DNA from: Euryhalocaulis sp050486445
Lineage (GTDB): Bacteria > Pseudomonadota > Alphaproteobacteria > Caulobacterales > Maricaulaceae
Assembly (NCBI GenBank): GCA_050486445.1
Contig: JBJHDH010000012.1
Coordinates: 11,173-75,172 of the forward strand
Reading direction: 5' to 3'
DNA length: 64,000 nt
In this document: piece after piece, positions 8,049-16,597 of the stretch
Layout of the letters: each line of letters opens with the position of its first letter
Position numbering within the stretch: position 1 is the stretch's first letter
The notes under the pieces: generated by a model
What the model saw: only the letters and a program-made list of their open reading frames with translations
What the model was told of the DNA's origin: nothing
Databases searched by the model: none
Program-made: the position numbers and the translations under genes

Positions 8049-9356
8049 ATGCTGAAACACACTTTGTTCGGTCTGTTCGGGGCGAGCGCGCTGGCGCTCG
8101 CCGCCTGTGGCGAGGCGCCACCGCCCGCGCCGGCGGCGGAAATCCCGGCTCCGGCGGCGGTCGCGGAAGTTCCGCGCGCATCGGGCGCAGAGCGGGTCGG
8201 CCCGGCGGTCGCCGAGGCGACCCATGTGCTGGTCGATAGTGGCTTTATCGCCGGCATCGTCACCATGACAGCCAAGGACGGCGAGATCGTGGCCCGCGAC
8301 GCCTATGGCGTGCAGAGCGTAGAGACCGGCGTTCCGATGGCGGAGGATACGATCTTCGCCATCGCCTCGATGACCAAGCCGGTCGCGGGCGTGGCGCTGA
8401 TGATCCTCTATGACGAGGGTAAATGGACGCTGGACGATCCCGTGACCCTGCACCTGCCCGAACTGGCCGGAATGCAGGTGCAGCTTGAAGACGGAACGCG
8501 CGTGCCTGCCGAGAGCGAAATGACCATGCGCCAACTGGTCAGCCATACGGCCGGTTTCGCCTATGGGCTCGGCCCGTCCTCGCCGGTCGATACGCTGTAT
8601 TTCGATGCCGATATCAGCGCCGTGGACCAGACGCCGGACGAGTTTCTGGAGCGGCTGGCGGCGCTGCCGCTGGTTGCGCAGCCGGGTGAGCGCTGGATCT
8701 ATTCCATCGGTGTGGACGTGCAGGGCGTGATTATCGAACGGCTTTCGGGCCAGAGCTTCGCCGATTTCGCGCGCGAGCAGATTTTTACGCCGCTCGGCAT
8801 GAACGACACTGCCTTCTATGTGCCGGCGGAAAAACAGGACCGGCTGGCCCGTATCCATCGCTATGCGAACGGCCAGTTGGAGCAGGTCGAATCCACCTTC
8901 CATTTCGGCCGCGCGCCAACGCAGCAGCCAGCCTTCTCCTCCGGCGGCGCGGGTCTCTATTCCACCGCGCCGGACTATCTGACCTTCGCGCGCATGATGC
9001 TGAACGACGGTGAATGGAACGGCGTGCGGATTCTGAGCGAAGACAGCGCGCGGCTGATGCACACCAATCTGCTGCCCGGCCATGCGCCGACCACCGGCCC
9101 CGGCAACGGCACGGGCTTTGGCGTCGATTTCGGCATCATCATGGACCCGGCGGCGACAAACGATCCGCGCGGCGCCGGAACCTATTATTGGGGCGGCGCC
9201 TTTGGCACCTTCTTCTGGATCGACCCCGCCAACGATCTGGCGACGGTCGGCATGTTCCAGCGCGGCGGCGGCGGCGGGCCGCCCGACCCCAACAACCCGA
9301 TTCCCGATCCGCAATCCGTGACGCGCGCGGCGATCTATCAGGCGCTGGCCGAATGA
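8049..9356 (+). CDS. Serine hydrolase of the class C beta-lactamase / family VIII esterase fold, lipoprotein
   Basis: The 435-aa protein has a lipoprotein signal (LALAAC, C20), then an Ala/Pro linker and a beta-lactamase-like domain. The nucleophile motif is S107-M-T-K110 (SxxK) and the second motif is Y218-S (IYSIGVDVQG). The third, KTG-like motif is not obvious; GGAFGTFFWIDP near the C-terminus is the likely equivalent, as in family VIII esterases. It is therefore more likely an esterase or transesterase than a drug-hydrolysing beta-lactamase. It sits between the flavoprotein and cytochrome genes and overlaps the latter by 4 bp, so it may cleave an ester of the phenolic substrate. Confidence 0.88.
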   Translation: MLKHTLFGLFGASALALAACGEAPPPAPAAEIPAPAAVAEVPRASGAERVGPAVAEATHVLVDSGFIAGIVTMTAKDGEIVARDAYGVQSVETGVPMAEDTIFAIASMTKPVAGVALMILYDEGKWTLDDPVTLHLPELAGMQVQLEDGTRVPAESEMTMRQLVSHTAGFAYGLGPSSPVDTLYFDADISAVDQTPDEFLERLAALPLVAQPGERWIYSIGVDVQGVIIERLSGQSFADFAREQIFTPLGMNDTAFYVPAEKQDRLARIHRYANGQLEQVESTFHFGRAPTQQPAFSSGGAGLYSTAPDYLTFARMMLNDGEWNGVRILSEDSARLMHTNLLPGHAPTTGPGNGTGFGVDFGIIMDPAATNDPRGAGTYYWGGAFGTFFWIDPANDLATVGMFQRGGGGGPPDPNNPIPDPQSVTRAAIYQALAE

Positions 9357-9763
9357 TGCGCGCCGTTCTCATCGGCGGGGCCGGGACCGTGCTGCTGCTC
9401 TGCGGCGCGGCGCAGGCCCAGGATGCGCGCTGGCCGCAAGGGTTTCCGCCAATCCCGCCGGCGCAGGGCGTGGTGGACCCGGCGACGCTGAGCGACCCGC
9501 AACTCCAGCGCGGGCACGACATTTTCCGGCGCGAATGCGCGGTCTGTCACGGCGCGGGGCGCGGAATGCCGGGCACATCGTCGCTGGCCCTGAAATATGG
9601 CGACACCCTGCCCGCGCTGCTGGAAGAGCGCACCGATCTGACGCCGGAGCTGACGGAATTTTTTGTGCGCAACGGCGTCGGCGCCATGGCGCAATATCGC
9701 AAAACCGAAATCAGCGATCTGGAGCTTGCCGATCTGGCCGCGTATCTTGCGCGCGAACAATGA
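9353..9763 (+). CDS. Class I cytochrome c, likely electron acceptor of the flavoprotein
   Basis: The 136-aa protein has a signal peptide (1-23, ending AQA-QD), one haem site C62-A-V-C65-H66 and a likely axial methionine, M112 (GVGAMAQYR). This matches the size and layout of the cytochrome subunit of 4-cresol dehydrogenase (PchC type), a periplasmic protein. Its ATG overlaps the TGA of the hydrolase gene. Two adjacent ATGs (9353, 9356) are possible; the first gives the overlap. Assignment as partner of the flavoprotein rests on family knowledge and the shared operon. Confidence 0.85.
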   Translation: MMRAVLIGGAGTVLLLCGAAQAQDARWPQGFPPIPPAQGVVDPATLSDPQLQRGHDIFRRECAVCHGAGRGMPGTSSLALKYGDTLPALLEERTDLTPELTEFFVRNGVGAMAQYRKTEISDLELADLAAYLAREQ

Positions 9764-9807
9764 CGGCCCGGCGCGATGACACGCCACGCCCGAAATAGGG
9801 GATTCCA

Positions 9808-10428
9808 ATGAAAACCATGATTCATACGGCGGCGGTCTCCGGCCTCGCCCTCGCGCTCGCGGCCTGCGGCGAAAACGCGCCGGAAACCTCGGCGGCGATC
9901 CCGCCACCGGCCCCTGCTCCGGTCCCGCTCCCGCTGTTCGACGGCCAGTCGCTGGACGGCTGGATCGAGCAGGGCGAGGCCGAATGGCGAGTGACAGACG
10001 GCGAGATCGTGGGGACCGGCGACGTTCCCACCAATTTCATCCTCACCAACCGGGATTATTACGATTTCGTCCTGACGCTGGAATTCTGGATCAGCGCCGG
10101 CGGAAACAGCGGCGTGTTCTTCCGCTGCGCCAATCCCGAGCCGACCGACACCACCTGTTACGAGGCCAATATTTTCGATATCCGGCCCGATCAGTCCGGC
10201 CGCACCGGCGCGCTGGTCAATATCGAACCGCCGATGGTGGTCATCGACACGGAAGAGCGCTGGAACACCTATGAAATCCGCGCCGAGGGCGAGCGCCTGA
10301 CCGTCATCCTGAACGGCGAGACCACGGTGGATATTCGCGACACGACGCACACGTCGGAAAGCCCGATCTTCCTTCAGGTCGGTCCCGGCGAGGTGCGCTT
10401 CCGCAATATCGCGATCACAGAACTATAG
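9808..10428 (+). CDS. DUF1080 (3-keto-disaccharide hydrolase domain) lipoprotein
   Basis: The 206-aa protein has a lipobox (ALALAAC, C19), a proline-rich spacer and a single jelly-roll DUF1080 domain (about 45-206). Family hallmarks are FDGQSLDGW, the EFWISAGGNSGVFFR strand pair and a C-terminal RFRNIAI strand. Some family members act on 3-keto-glycosides; others only bind carbohydrate. It is 44 bp behind the cytochrome gene and probably in the same transcript. In this setting it could act on a phenolic glycoside, which is inference. Confidence 0.85.
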   Translation: MKTMIHTAAVSGLALALAACGENAPETSAAIPPPAPAPVPLPLFDGQSLDGWIEQGEAEWRVTDGEIVGTGDVPTNFILTNRDYYDFVLTLEFWISAGGNSGVFFRCANPEPTDTTCYEANIFDIRPDQSGRTGALVNIEPPMVVIDTEERWNTYEIRAEGERLTVILNGETTVDIRDTTHTSESPIFLQVGPGEVRFRNIAITEL

Positions 10429-10522
10429 AGCGCGATCCATCCAGGCGGATTTTGCCCCCCGCCCGGAAATCGCCGGAGACCGGCCTTATTTCGGACGCAG
10501 GGCGGCATGAGCGTGCGCGCCC

Positions 10523-11449
10523 ATGGTTCTGGACGCCTCCGGCCTTTACAAGACCTATCGTAAATCCGGCCGCGCAGTAACGGCGCTGGACGGCATGTCG
10601 CTGCGCGTCGAGCGCGGCGGCGTGCATGGCCTGATCGGGCCGAACGGGGCCGGAAAATCCACCCTGCTGCGCGTCATTCTGGGGCTTGTGCGCGCCGACC
10701 GCGGAACCTGCCGCGTGCTGGACGGCGCGCCAGGTCAGGCGCGCGCCATGCGGCGCACCGGCTCGATGATCGAAACGCCGCGCCTCTATCCCTTTCTCAC
10801 CGGCGCGGCGACGCTCCGCGTGCTGGCGCGCACGTCCGGCGTCCGGCTTTCCGATCCGGCGCCGCTGCTGGCGCGTGTCGGCCTTTCCCACGCGGCAGAC
10901 CGCAAGGTTTCCACCTATTCGGTAGGCATGAAACAGCGCCTTGGCGTCGCCGCCGCGCTGCTGGGCGATCCGGATTTCCTGATTCTGGACGAGCCGCTGA
11001 ACGGGCTGGACCCCGCCGGCATCCGCGAGATGCGCGACCTGATCGCCCGCATCGCCGAAAACGGCGCCACCGTGCTGCTGTCCAGCCATGTTCTGGGCGA
11101 GGTGGAGCGGGTCTGCGACTATGTGACAATTATCAAGGACGGGCGCGCGCTGGCCGAGGGCCGGGTCGCGGATTTTCTCTCCCGCGCGCGGGCCTTGCGC
11201 ATTGAGGCGCGGCCGCTGGACCGGGCGCTGGAACGCGCACAGGCGCTCGCCGGGCCGGGCGCGGAGCTGCGCGACGGCGCGCTGTGGGTTTCCTGCGCGC
11301 GCGAGGACGCGCCGGCGCTGCTGGCGGCGCTGACCGGCGCGGGCGTGGACATTTTCGAGGCGCGCTGGGCCGGCGGCGATCTGGAAACCCTGTTCTTCGC
11401 CGCGACCGAAAACACGGCCGGAGATGAAGCAGGAGCGCCGCGCACATGA
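10523..11449 (+). CDS. ABC transporter ATP-binding protein
   Basis: The 308-aa protein has Walker A GPNGAGKST (39-47), signature YSVGMKQ (about 132-138), Walker B LILDEP (153-158) with the D-loop, and an H-loop in LLSSHVLGE. A C-terminal extension follows (about 215-308). It is of the DRA/NatA-like subfamily used by multidrug, lantibiotic-immunity and similar exporters. It overlaps the permease gene by 4 bp. ATG 10523 has only a weak upstream site; the ATG at 10507 is out of frame. Substrate unknown. Confidence 0.92.
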   Translation: MVLDASGLYKTYRKSGRAVTALDGMSLRVERGGVHGLIGPNGAGKSTLLRVILGLVRADRGTCRVLDGAPGQARAMRRTGSMIETPRLYPFLTGAATLRVLARTSGVRLSDPAPLLARVGLSHAADRKVSTYSVGMKQRLGVAAALLGDPDFLILDEPLNGLDPAGIREMRDLIARIAENGATVLLSSHVLGEVERVCDYVTIIKDGRALAEGRVADFLSRARALRIEARPLDRALERAQALAGPGAELRDGALWVSCAREDAPALLAALTGAGVDIFEARWAGGDLETLFFAATENTAGDEAGAPRT

Positions 11450-12267
11450 GCATGACCGCCGACGCCTTCCACGCCGAGACAATAAAGCTGGCGGCCAATC
11501 GCGGCGCGCTGTTCTGGGGCTTCGCCGCTGTTCCGGCGCTGGTGCTGCTGTTCGGCGCGCTGGGCGATCTGTTCGTCTGGGCCACCGTGCCGGGCGCGGG
11601 CGCCGTGCCGCGCGCGCCGCTGCTGGCCGATATGACTGGCGCGCTCAGCGCGGCGGGCAATCCGATCTGGCACCTGTTCTACATCGTTGGCGCCGCGACG
11701 CTATTCGCCGGAGAATATCGCTGGGAAAGCTGGCGCTTTATCGTGCCGCGCAGCAGCCGGACCAGCCTGATCCTGGGAAAAATGGCGGCCTTCGCTTTGT
11801 TCGCGGCGGTCAGCCTGATCCTGATCGCGCTGGCCGGGCTTCTGGTGGCGCTGGGCGCCGCGATGCTGCATTCCGCCCCGGCGCGGGGAAGCGCAGGCTG
11901 GACCGGCTTTGCGCTGATGTTCGCCATTGGCTGGCTCCAGCTTTGCGCCATTGCTTCGCTGACCGCGCTGGCCGCCATCGCAACGCGCTCGCTGCTGGGC
12001 GCGCTGATGCCGGTGTTTCTGTTCGGACTGGCGCAGGCCGTGTTCGCCGGCATGTTCGGCGAGGTTGCGGGCGATCCGCGCTTCATCGCCGCCATGCCGA
12101 ACCTCGCCGCCGGGGTCGCGCGCGGTTGGGCCGCGCATCTGGCCGGCGACCCGGACGCCATCGGCGCATTCGGCCCGCTGGCCATTCTGGCGCTTCTGGG
12201 CTGGATCGTGGTCCCGCTGACCGCCGCTATCGCCCTGTTCGGACGGCAGGATCTCTCACGGGAATAG
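11446..12267 (+). CDS. ABC transporter permease (ABC-2 type)
   Basis: The 273-aa polytopic protein has about six hydrophobic segments. A short cytoplasmic N-terminus (DAFHAETIKLAANRG) and a first large loop containing the conserved LFAGEYRWESWRFIVPRSSRT segment before the second helix are the usual ABC-2/YhgE-like layout. It is translationally coupled to the ATPase gene, together forming a simple homodimeric-type exporter. No substrate clue apart from the neighbouring catabolic genes. Confidence 0.87.
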   Translation: MSMTADAFHAETIKLAANRGALFWGFAAVPALVLLFGALGDLFVWATVPGAGAVPRAPLLADMTGALSAAGNPIWHLFYIVGAATLFAGEYRWESWRFIVPRSSRTSLILGKMAAFALFAAVSLILIALAGLLVALGAAMLHSAPARGSAGWTGFALMFAIGWLQLCAIASLTALAAIATRSLLGALMPVFLFGLAQAVFAGMFGEVAGDPRFIAAMPNLAAGVARGWAAHLAGDPDAIGAFGPLAILALLGWIVVPLTAAIALFGRQDLSRE

Positions 12268-12286
12268 ACGCGGCGCTTTCTTCGGA

Positions 12287-12709
12287 TCAGCTCTCGGGTA
12301 CGCCGCGCGCGGTCAGTTCCTCTCCGATCCGGCGGATTTCCTCATGAAAAAACGCAATCGCTTCGCGTTGCGATGCAAGTTCGTCTGCGATCAGGCTTCG
12401 CTCAATACCCCGATCGCCATAGCGATGCACGCCAATCAGGGCGACGGCGCCGCCAGCCAATGTCAGGGCGCCGCCGAACGTCAAGATTGATGCAATGAAA
12501 ATCCCCGCGCCCGCGGCCGAAACGCCGGCAAAGACCAGGACGCCATCCAGGGCGAATCCCTTCGAGAGTCCGTCGCGCCGGCCTTCAAGATAGGCGTTTC
12601 CGTTCTGGATACGCCGTAGCTCTTTCCGGCAATGGCCGGAATAGGCGACAAGTTCTCCATCGCCCAGACCGGAAAGATTTTTAGGCTGAAAGAACGCCCA
12701 ACGGGGCAC
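12287..12709 (-). CDS. Small membrane protein with central helical hairpin
   Basis: The 140-aa protein is not recognised. It has a charged N-terminal third (CRKELRRIQNGNAYLEGRRDG), two adjacent hydrophobic helices (about 52-95, glycine/alanine-rich) and a polar helical tail (ASQREAIAFFHEEIRRIGEEL) likely to form a coiled coil. It starts with GTG two bases after the stop of the gene before it (TAG-cc-GTG), without a ribosome site, so translation is probably coupled. Codon use is less GC-biased than the neighbours, and the pair is inserted in opposite orientation between the ABC genes and the SDR gene. Confidence 0.65.
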   Translation of the reverse strand: MPRWAFFQPKNLSGLGDGELVAYSGHCRKELRRIQNGNAYLEGRRDGLSKGFALDGVLVFAGVSAAGAGIFIASILTFGGALTLAGGAVALIGVHRYGDRGIERSLIADELASQREAIAFFHEEIRRIGEELTARGVPES

Positions 12710-12711
12710 GG

Positions 12712-13044
12712 CTAGATCGCACTTGCTTTGCCGCGAAGACCGGAAGCGGCAATCCGGGCTTCAAGCCTGTCAGAGGCTTCGAGCGCGTCGTTCACTTCAC
12801 GCCCCGCCATAAGGAATTGCGCATCCAGCGAACGAGCTTCCCGGGATTCCTGCACACGGGCGAATAGCGCGACCGCGACAAGGATAAGCCCCAGCGCCAT
12901 CGCGCCGCCGGATGCGAGAAGGAGATTGGCTGTGTCGAACGGCACCAGATCGAACAGGCTGGCGGCAAAAAAGACGAGCGCGGCCACGGCCGTCGCCGCG
13001 CCGGCCCAACCTGTCGATTTTTCCACCAATCTCGCCGCCGTCAT
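12712..13044 (-). CDS. Small membrane protein, first of a coupled pair
   Basis: The 110-aa protein is not recognised. It has two hydrophobic helices (about 14-32 and 38-58) followed by a charged helical tail (ARVQESREARSLDAQF...ALEASDRLEAR) that looks like a coiled coil. ATG 13044 is preferred over an in-frame TTG at 13071, which lacks a ribosome site. Architecture (helical hairpin plus coiled coil) resembles that of the coupled downstream gene, suggesting the two products act together. No enzyme motif is visible. Confidence 0.6.
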   Translation of the reverse strand: MTAARLVEKSTGWAGAATAVAALVFFAASLFDLVPFDTANLLLASGGAMALGLILVAVALFARVQESREARSLDAQFLMAGREVNDALEASDRLEARIAASGLRGKASAI

Positions 13045-13157
13045 GCCCGAAATGTATGGTCCATGATCCAAAGTGGCAAGATTACACGATTTCCCGGAGG
13101 TGGAAGCGCGGCCCGCCCTCCTCTATTTTGCTGATCCAGAACAAGGGAGGGGCGTCT

Positions 13158-14024
13158 ATGAGCGGGCTGTTGAGCGGGGAGACGGCGCTGGTGACCGGCG
13201 GCGGGCGCGGCTTTGGCCGGGCCATCGCGCTGGGGTTTGCGCGGGAAGGCGCCAATGTCGCCGTCGCCGCGCGCACCAAAAAACAGGTCAAGGCGGTCGC
13301 AAAAGAGATTGAATCGCTGGGCGTGAAGGCGCTGGCGCTGGAAGGCGACGTCACCAAGGGCAAGGACGTGGCGCGCCTTATTGAGGAGACGGAGGACGCG
13401 CTCGGCCCGATCTCGATCATGGTCAATAATGCCGGGCGGCCGGGTCCGTTCGGCCCCATCGCCGAGCTGGACGCCGACGACTGGTGGGACGCGCAGAAGC
13501 TGCACATCCTGGCCCCGTTCCGTTTCATGCGCGCGGTGCTGCCCGGCATGATCGAACGCGGAAAGGGATGTGTCATCAATGTCTCGTCGCGCGGCGGGCT
13601 GATGGTGCAGGGCAATCTCTCGGCCTATTGCATGGGCAAGGCGGCGCTGATCCGGCTGAGCGAACTGGCGGCGCGCGAGACGCGCAAGGCCGGCGTTTCG
13701 GTCTTCTCCATCCAGCCCGGCGACGCCGCCACCGGTATGGCGGAGGAGACGGTGGCCGACGCAGGCGCGCAGAAGCATCTGCCCGGCATGGTGGAGGTGA
13801 TCCGCCACTGGTGCGAGACAGCGGACAATGAGGCGGTGTTCGCGGATTGCGCCCGGCTGTGCGTCACGCTGGCCGGCGGCGAATATCACGAGCTGAGCGG
13901 CAAATATCTGGAGCCGGATTACGATCTGGACCAGATGGTGCGCGACCTGATCCCCTGGAATGACCGCGACACCACCATTCTGGGCGGCGCCAAAATGCCG
14001 CCCGTGCCAAAAATGCCGGAATAG
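13158..14024 (+). CDS. Short-chain dehydrogenase/reductase
   Basis: The 288-aa SDR begins at ATG 13158, preceded by AAGGGAGGGG; the frame is open further upstream but without support. It has the NAD(P)-binding motif TGGGRGFG (13-20), NNAG (about 88-92), the catalytic serine in NVSSRGG (about 142) and Y157-x-x-x-K161 (YCMGK). An extended C-terminal tail (about 250-288) ends KMPPVPKMPE. It is followed 35 bp later by a beta-keto acid cleavage enzyme. A hydroxy-to-keto oxidation feeding that enzyme is a reasonable inference; the substrate is not known. Confidence 0.9.
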   Translation: MSGLLSGETALVTGGGRGFGRAIALGFAREGANVAVAARTKKQVKAVAKEIESLGVKALALEGDVTKGKDVARLIEETEDALGPISIMVNNAGRPGPFGPIAELDADDWWDAQKLHILAPFRFMRAVLPGMIERGKGCVINVSSRGGLMVQGNLSAYCMGKAALIRLSELAARETRKAGVSVFSIQPGDAATGMAEETVADAGAQKHLPGMVEVIRHWCETADNEAVFADCARLCVTLAGGEYHELSGKYLEPDYDLDQMVRDLIPWNDRDTTILGGAKMPPVPKMPE

Positions 14025-14059
14025 AAACACGCTGCAAAAAAGCGGGAGCGGGAGAGATT

Positions 14060-14893
14060 ATGGCCGAGCCGTGCATCATCACCGTGGCCATCACCGGATC
14101 TGTTCCGAAGAAAAAGGACAATCCGGCGGTGCCCATCACCGTTGCCGAGCAGATCGAGTCGACGCATGAGGCGTTCGAGGCCGGCGCGACCATCGTGCAT
14201 GTGCATGTGCGTAACGATGACGGAACCACATCTTCTGACCCCGACAAGTTCGGCGCGTTCAAGGAAGGCGTGAACCGGCACTGTCCCGGCATGATCGTGC
14301 AGTTTTCCACCGGCGGGCGCAGCGGCAAGGGCAGCGAGCGCGGCGGCATGTTGCACCACCGGCCGGACATGGCGTCGCTGGCCACCGGCTCGTGCAATTT
14401 TCCCGGCATGATCTACGAGAACAGCCCGCAACTGATCGACGAACTGTCCGCCATGATGCTGGAGCATGGCGTGAAGCCGGAGATCGAGGTGTTTGATCTT
14501 TCCATGATCTATAACGCCGCGAACCTGCTGAAACAGGGAAAGCTGAACGGCCCGCTGCATGTGCAGTTCGTGATGGGCGTGCCGAACGCGCAGCCGGCGC
14601 TGGAGCAGGTTCTGGATTTCGAACTGGCGGAGCTGAAACGCCTGCTGCCGGACGCCACATGGGTGGCGGCGGGCCTGGGCCGGCACCAGCTAGAGGTCAA
14701 TCACTGGGCGCTGGCGCGCGGCGGCCATTGCCGCACCGGGCTGGAGGACAATATCCGCTATGACAAGGACCGGCTGGCGGCGTCGAACGCCGAGCTGGTT
14801 GCGCGCGTCGCCGGTCTCTGCGCCGAATATGGGCGCCGCCCGGCCACCGCCGCCGAGGCGCGCGCCATTCTCGGCCTGCCGCCAGTGGGGTAA
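14060..14893 (+). CDS. Beta-keto acid cleavage enzyme (BKACE, DUF849)
   Basis: The 277-aa TIM-barrel protein has the zinc ligands H47 and H49 (IVHVHVRNDDG), a GS/STGG segment near residue 87 and the C-terminal GGHCRTGLEDN segment that defines the family. BKACEs condense a beta-keto acid with acetyl-CoA and split it to acetoacetate and a new acyl-CoA. Specificity (3-keto-5-aminohexanoate, beta-ketoadipate, dehydrocarnitine and others) cannot be assigned here. It is coupled to the SDR upstream and 60 bp from the tannase-like gene downstream. The ribosome site is GCGGGAGAG. Confidence 0.9.
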   Translation: MAEPCIITVAITGSVPKKKDNPAVPITVAEQIESTHEAFEAGATIVHVHVRNDDGTTSSDPDKFGAFKEGVNRHCPGMIVQFSTGGRSGKGSERGGMLHHRPDMASLATGSCNFPGMIYENSPQLIDELSAMMLEHGVKPEIEVFDLSMIYNAANLLKQGKLNGPLHVQFVMGVPNAQPALEQVLDFELAELKRLLPDATWVAAGLGRHQLEVNHWALARGGHCRTGLEDNIRYDKDRLAASNAELVARVAGLCAEYGRRPATAAEARAILGLPPVG

Positions 14894-14953
14894 AGTCAAG
14901 CCACAGCAGCAAAACACAAAAAAACAGACACTGGAAAAATGGGGGGAAGACCA

Positions 14954-16486
14954 ATGAAACCGATCAAGACGCTGTTGCTGTCCGCCGCGGCCCTGCCCTG
15001 GGCCGGCGCGGCCTTCGCGCAGAGCTGCGACCAGTTGCAATCCTTCGCCCATGACGGCCACAGCGTGGAGATCGAATCCACGCAAATGATCGAGGCCGGA
15101 ACGGCCGTGCCTCCCGGCCCCGGCGGCCCCGGCATGGCCCTGCCCGCGCATTGCCGGGTGGAGGGCATTGTCGACCGGCGCACCGGGGTCAATGGCGTGG
15201 AATACGGCACGCGCTTCGCGCTGGCCTTGCCCGCGGACTGGAACGGCCGCTTTCTGTTTCAGGGCGGCGGCGGACTGAATGGCAGCGTCGGCGCCCCGGT
15301 CGGCGCGGGCACGGCGGGCGACGAGCCCGCTCTGCATCGCGGCTTCGCCGTCATCGCCACCGACTCCGGCCATCAGGGCGCCGGCGGATTCGACGCCAGC
15401 TTCATGGAAGACCAGCAGGCGGCGCTGGACTTCTACTATGCCTCCAACGGCAAGATGGCGCCCATCGCAAAGGCGATGATCGCCGCGCATTATGCCCGGC
15501 CCGTGGATCATTCCTATTATGTCGGCTGTTCCACCGGCGGACGCGAAGGCATGATTATGTCGCAGCGTTTCCCGCTCTATTTCGACGGCATTATCTCTGG
15601 CGCGCCGGCGATGCGCACCGGCCATTCCAATATGTCGCTGGCCTTCATCAACGCCGCCTTCGCCGAGCACGCGCCGGAGGGGCCGGGCAGCCTGCTTTCC
15701 GACAGCGACCGGGCGCTGGTCGTGGAGGGAATGCTCGCCGCCTGCGACGCCGATGACGGGATCGAGGACGGCATGATCTTCAATACGCAGTCCTGCGGCT
15801 TCGCGGCGGCGGACCTGATGTGCCGCGCCGAAAAGACCGATTCCTGCCTTTCCGAAGGTCAGGTGCGCGCGCTGGAAACGGCGTTCGCCGGGCCGGTGGA
15901 TTCGCGCGGCGTGCAGCTTTATCCCGCCTTCCCGTGGGATCCGGGGCTGAACGAGTCCGGCCCCGGACTGCCCGGCATTCTGCAAAGCGGCGGGTCCAGC
16001 CCGGTGCAGGGCCAGCAGACCGCCGCGTTCGACGCCGACGCGGCGGGGGCGGCGCTGGAAGCGAATACATTCAGCAGCATCGGCGACAGCCTGTCGCCGA
16101 TGCTGAGCACATTCCGTGAGGCGGGATCAAAGTTGATCTTCTATCACGGCATGGCCGACCCCTGGTTCTCGGCCAACGACACGCGGCTCTATTATGAGAG
16201 CCTCGCGCAAACCAATGGCGGCGCGGACGCGGTGCGCGATTTCAGCCGCCTGTTCCTGGCGCCCGGCATGGGGCATTGCGCAGGCGGCTCGGCGGCGCTG
16301 GACCGTTTCGACATGCTGACCGCGATTGTTGACTGGGTAGAAACCGGCGCCGCGCCGGAGCGGGTGCTCAGCACCGGCGCCGCTTTTCCCGGCCGCGAGC
16401 GCCCGCTCTGCCCCTATCCGGAATATCCGCATTATACGGGCGGCGACCCGGACGCGGCGGACAGCTTCGCCTGCCGCGCGCCATGA
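14954..16486 (+). CDS. Tannase / feruloyl esterase family protein, secreted
   Basis: The 510-aa protein starts at ATG 14954 behind GGGGGGAAGA, with a signal peptide (1-23, ending AFA-QS). Catalytic features of the tannase/feruloyl esterase family are the nucleophile elbow GCS193TGGR, the oxyanion-region FQGGGGLNG, an acid in GMADPWFSAND and the histidine in GMGHCAGG. Cysteines flank the active site, as in the family, where one pair bridges Ser and His neighbours. Substrates are galloyl, feruloyl or other aromatic carboxylate esters; members also include MHETase-like enzymes. It fits a cluster that handles plant phenolics. Confidence 0.9.
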   Translation: MKPIKTLLLSAAALPWAGAAFAQSCDQLQSFAHDGHSVEIESTQMIEAGTAVPPGPGGPGMALPAHCRVEGIVDRRTGVNGVEYGTRFALALPADWNGRFLFQGGGGLNGSVGAPVGAGTAGDEPALHRGFAVIATDSGHQGAGGFDASFMEDQQAALDFYYASNGKMAPIAKAMIAAHYARPVDHSYYVGCSTGGREGMIMSQRFPLYFDGIISGAPAMRTGHSNMSLAFINAAFAEHAPEGPGSLLSDSDRALVVEGMLAACDADDGIEDGMIFNTQSCGFAAADLMCRAEKTDSCLSEGQVRALETAFAGPVDSRGVQLYPAFPWDPGLNESGPGLPGILQSGGSSPVQGQQTAAFDADAAGAALEANTFSSIGDSLSPMLSTFREAGSKLIFYHGMADPWFSANDTRLYYESLAQTNGGADAVRDFSRLFLAPGMGHCAGGSAALDRFDMLTAIVDWVETGAAPERVLSTGAAFPGRERPLCPYPEYPHYTGGDPDAADSFACRAP

Positions 16487-16597
16487 ATCCGCCCCGGCTG
16501 AGCCCCTGAATCGGACTGCTGGACGGAACCCCGGCTTTGCCCCGGCCATTTCCCTTTAAAGGGAATTTTCCCTGTAAATCTAAGGGGAAACGGACCA

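Noticed and set aside
8049..9356. Antibiotic-resistance beta-lactamase
   Set aside because: SxxK and YS motifs are present, but the KTG triad is not canonical and the operon context is catabolic; family VIII esterase is more likely.
13041..14030. 329-codon minus-strand frame opposite the SDR gene
   Set aside because: Antisense shadow; the SDR on the plus strand has cofactor and catalytic motifs and a strong ribosome site.
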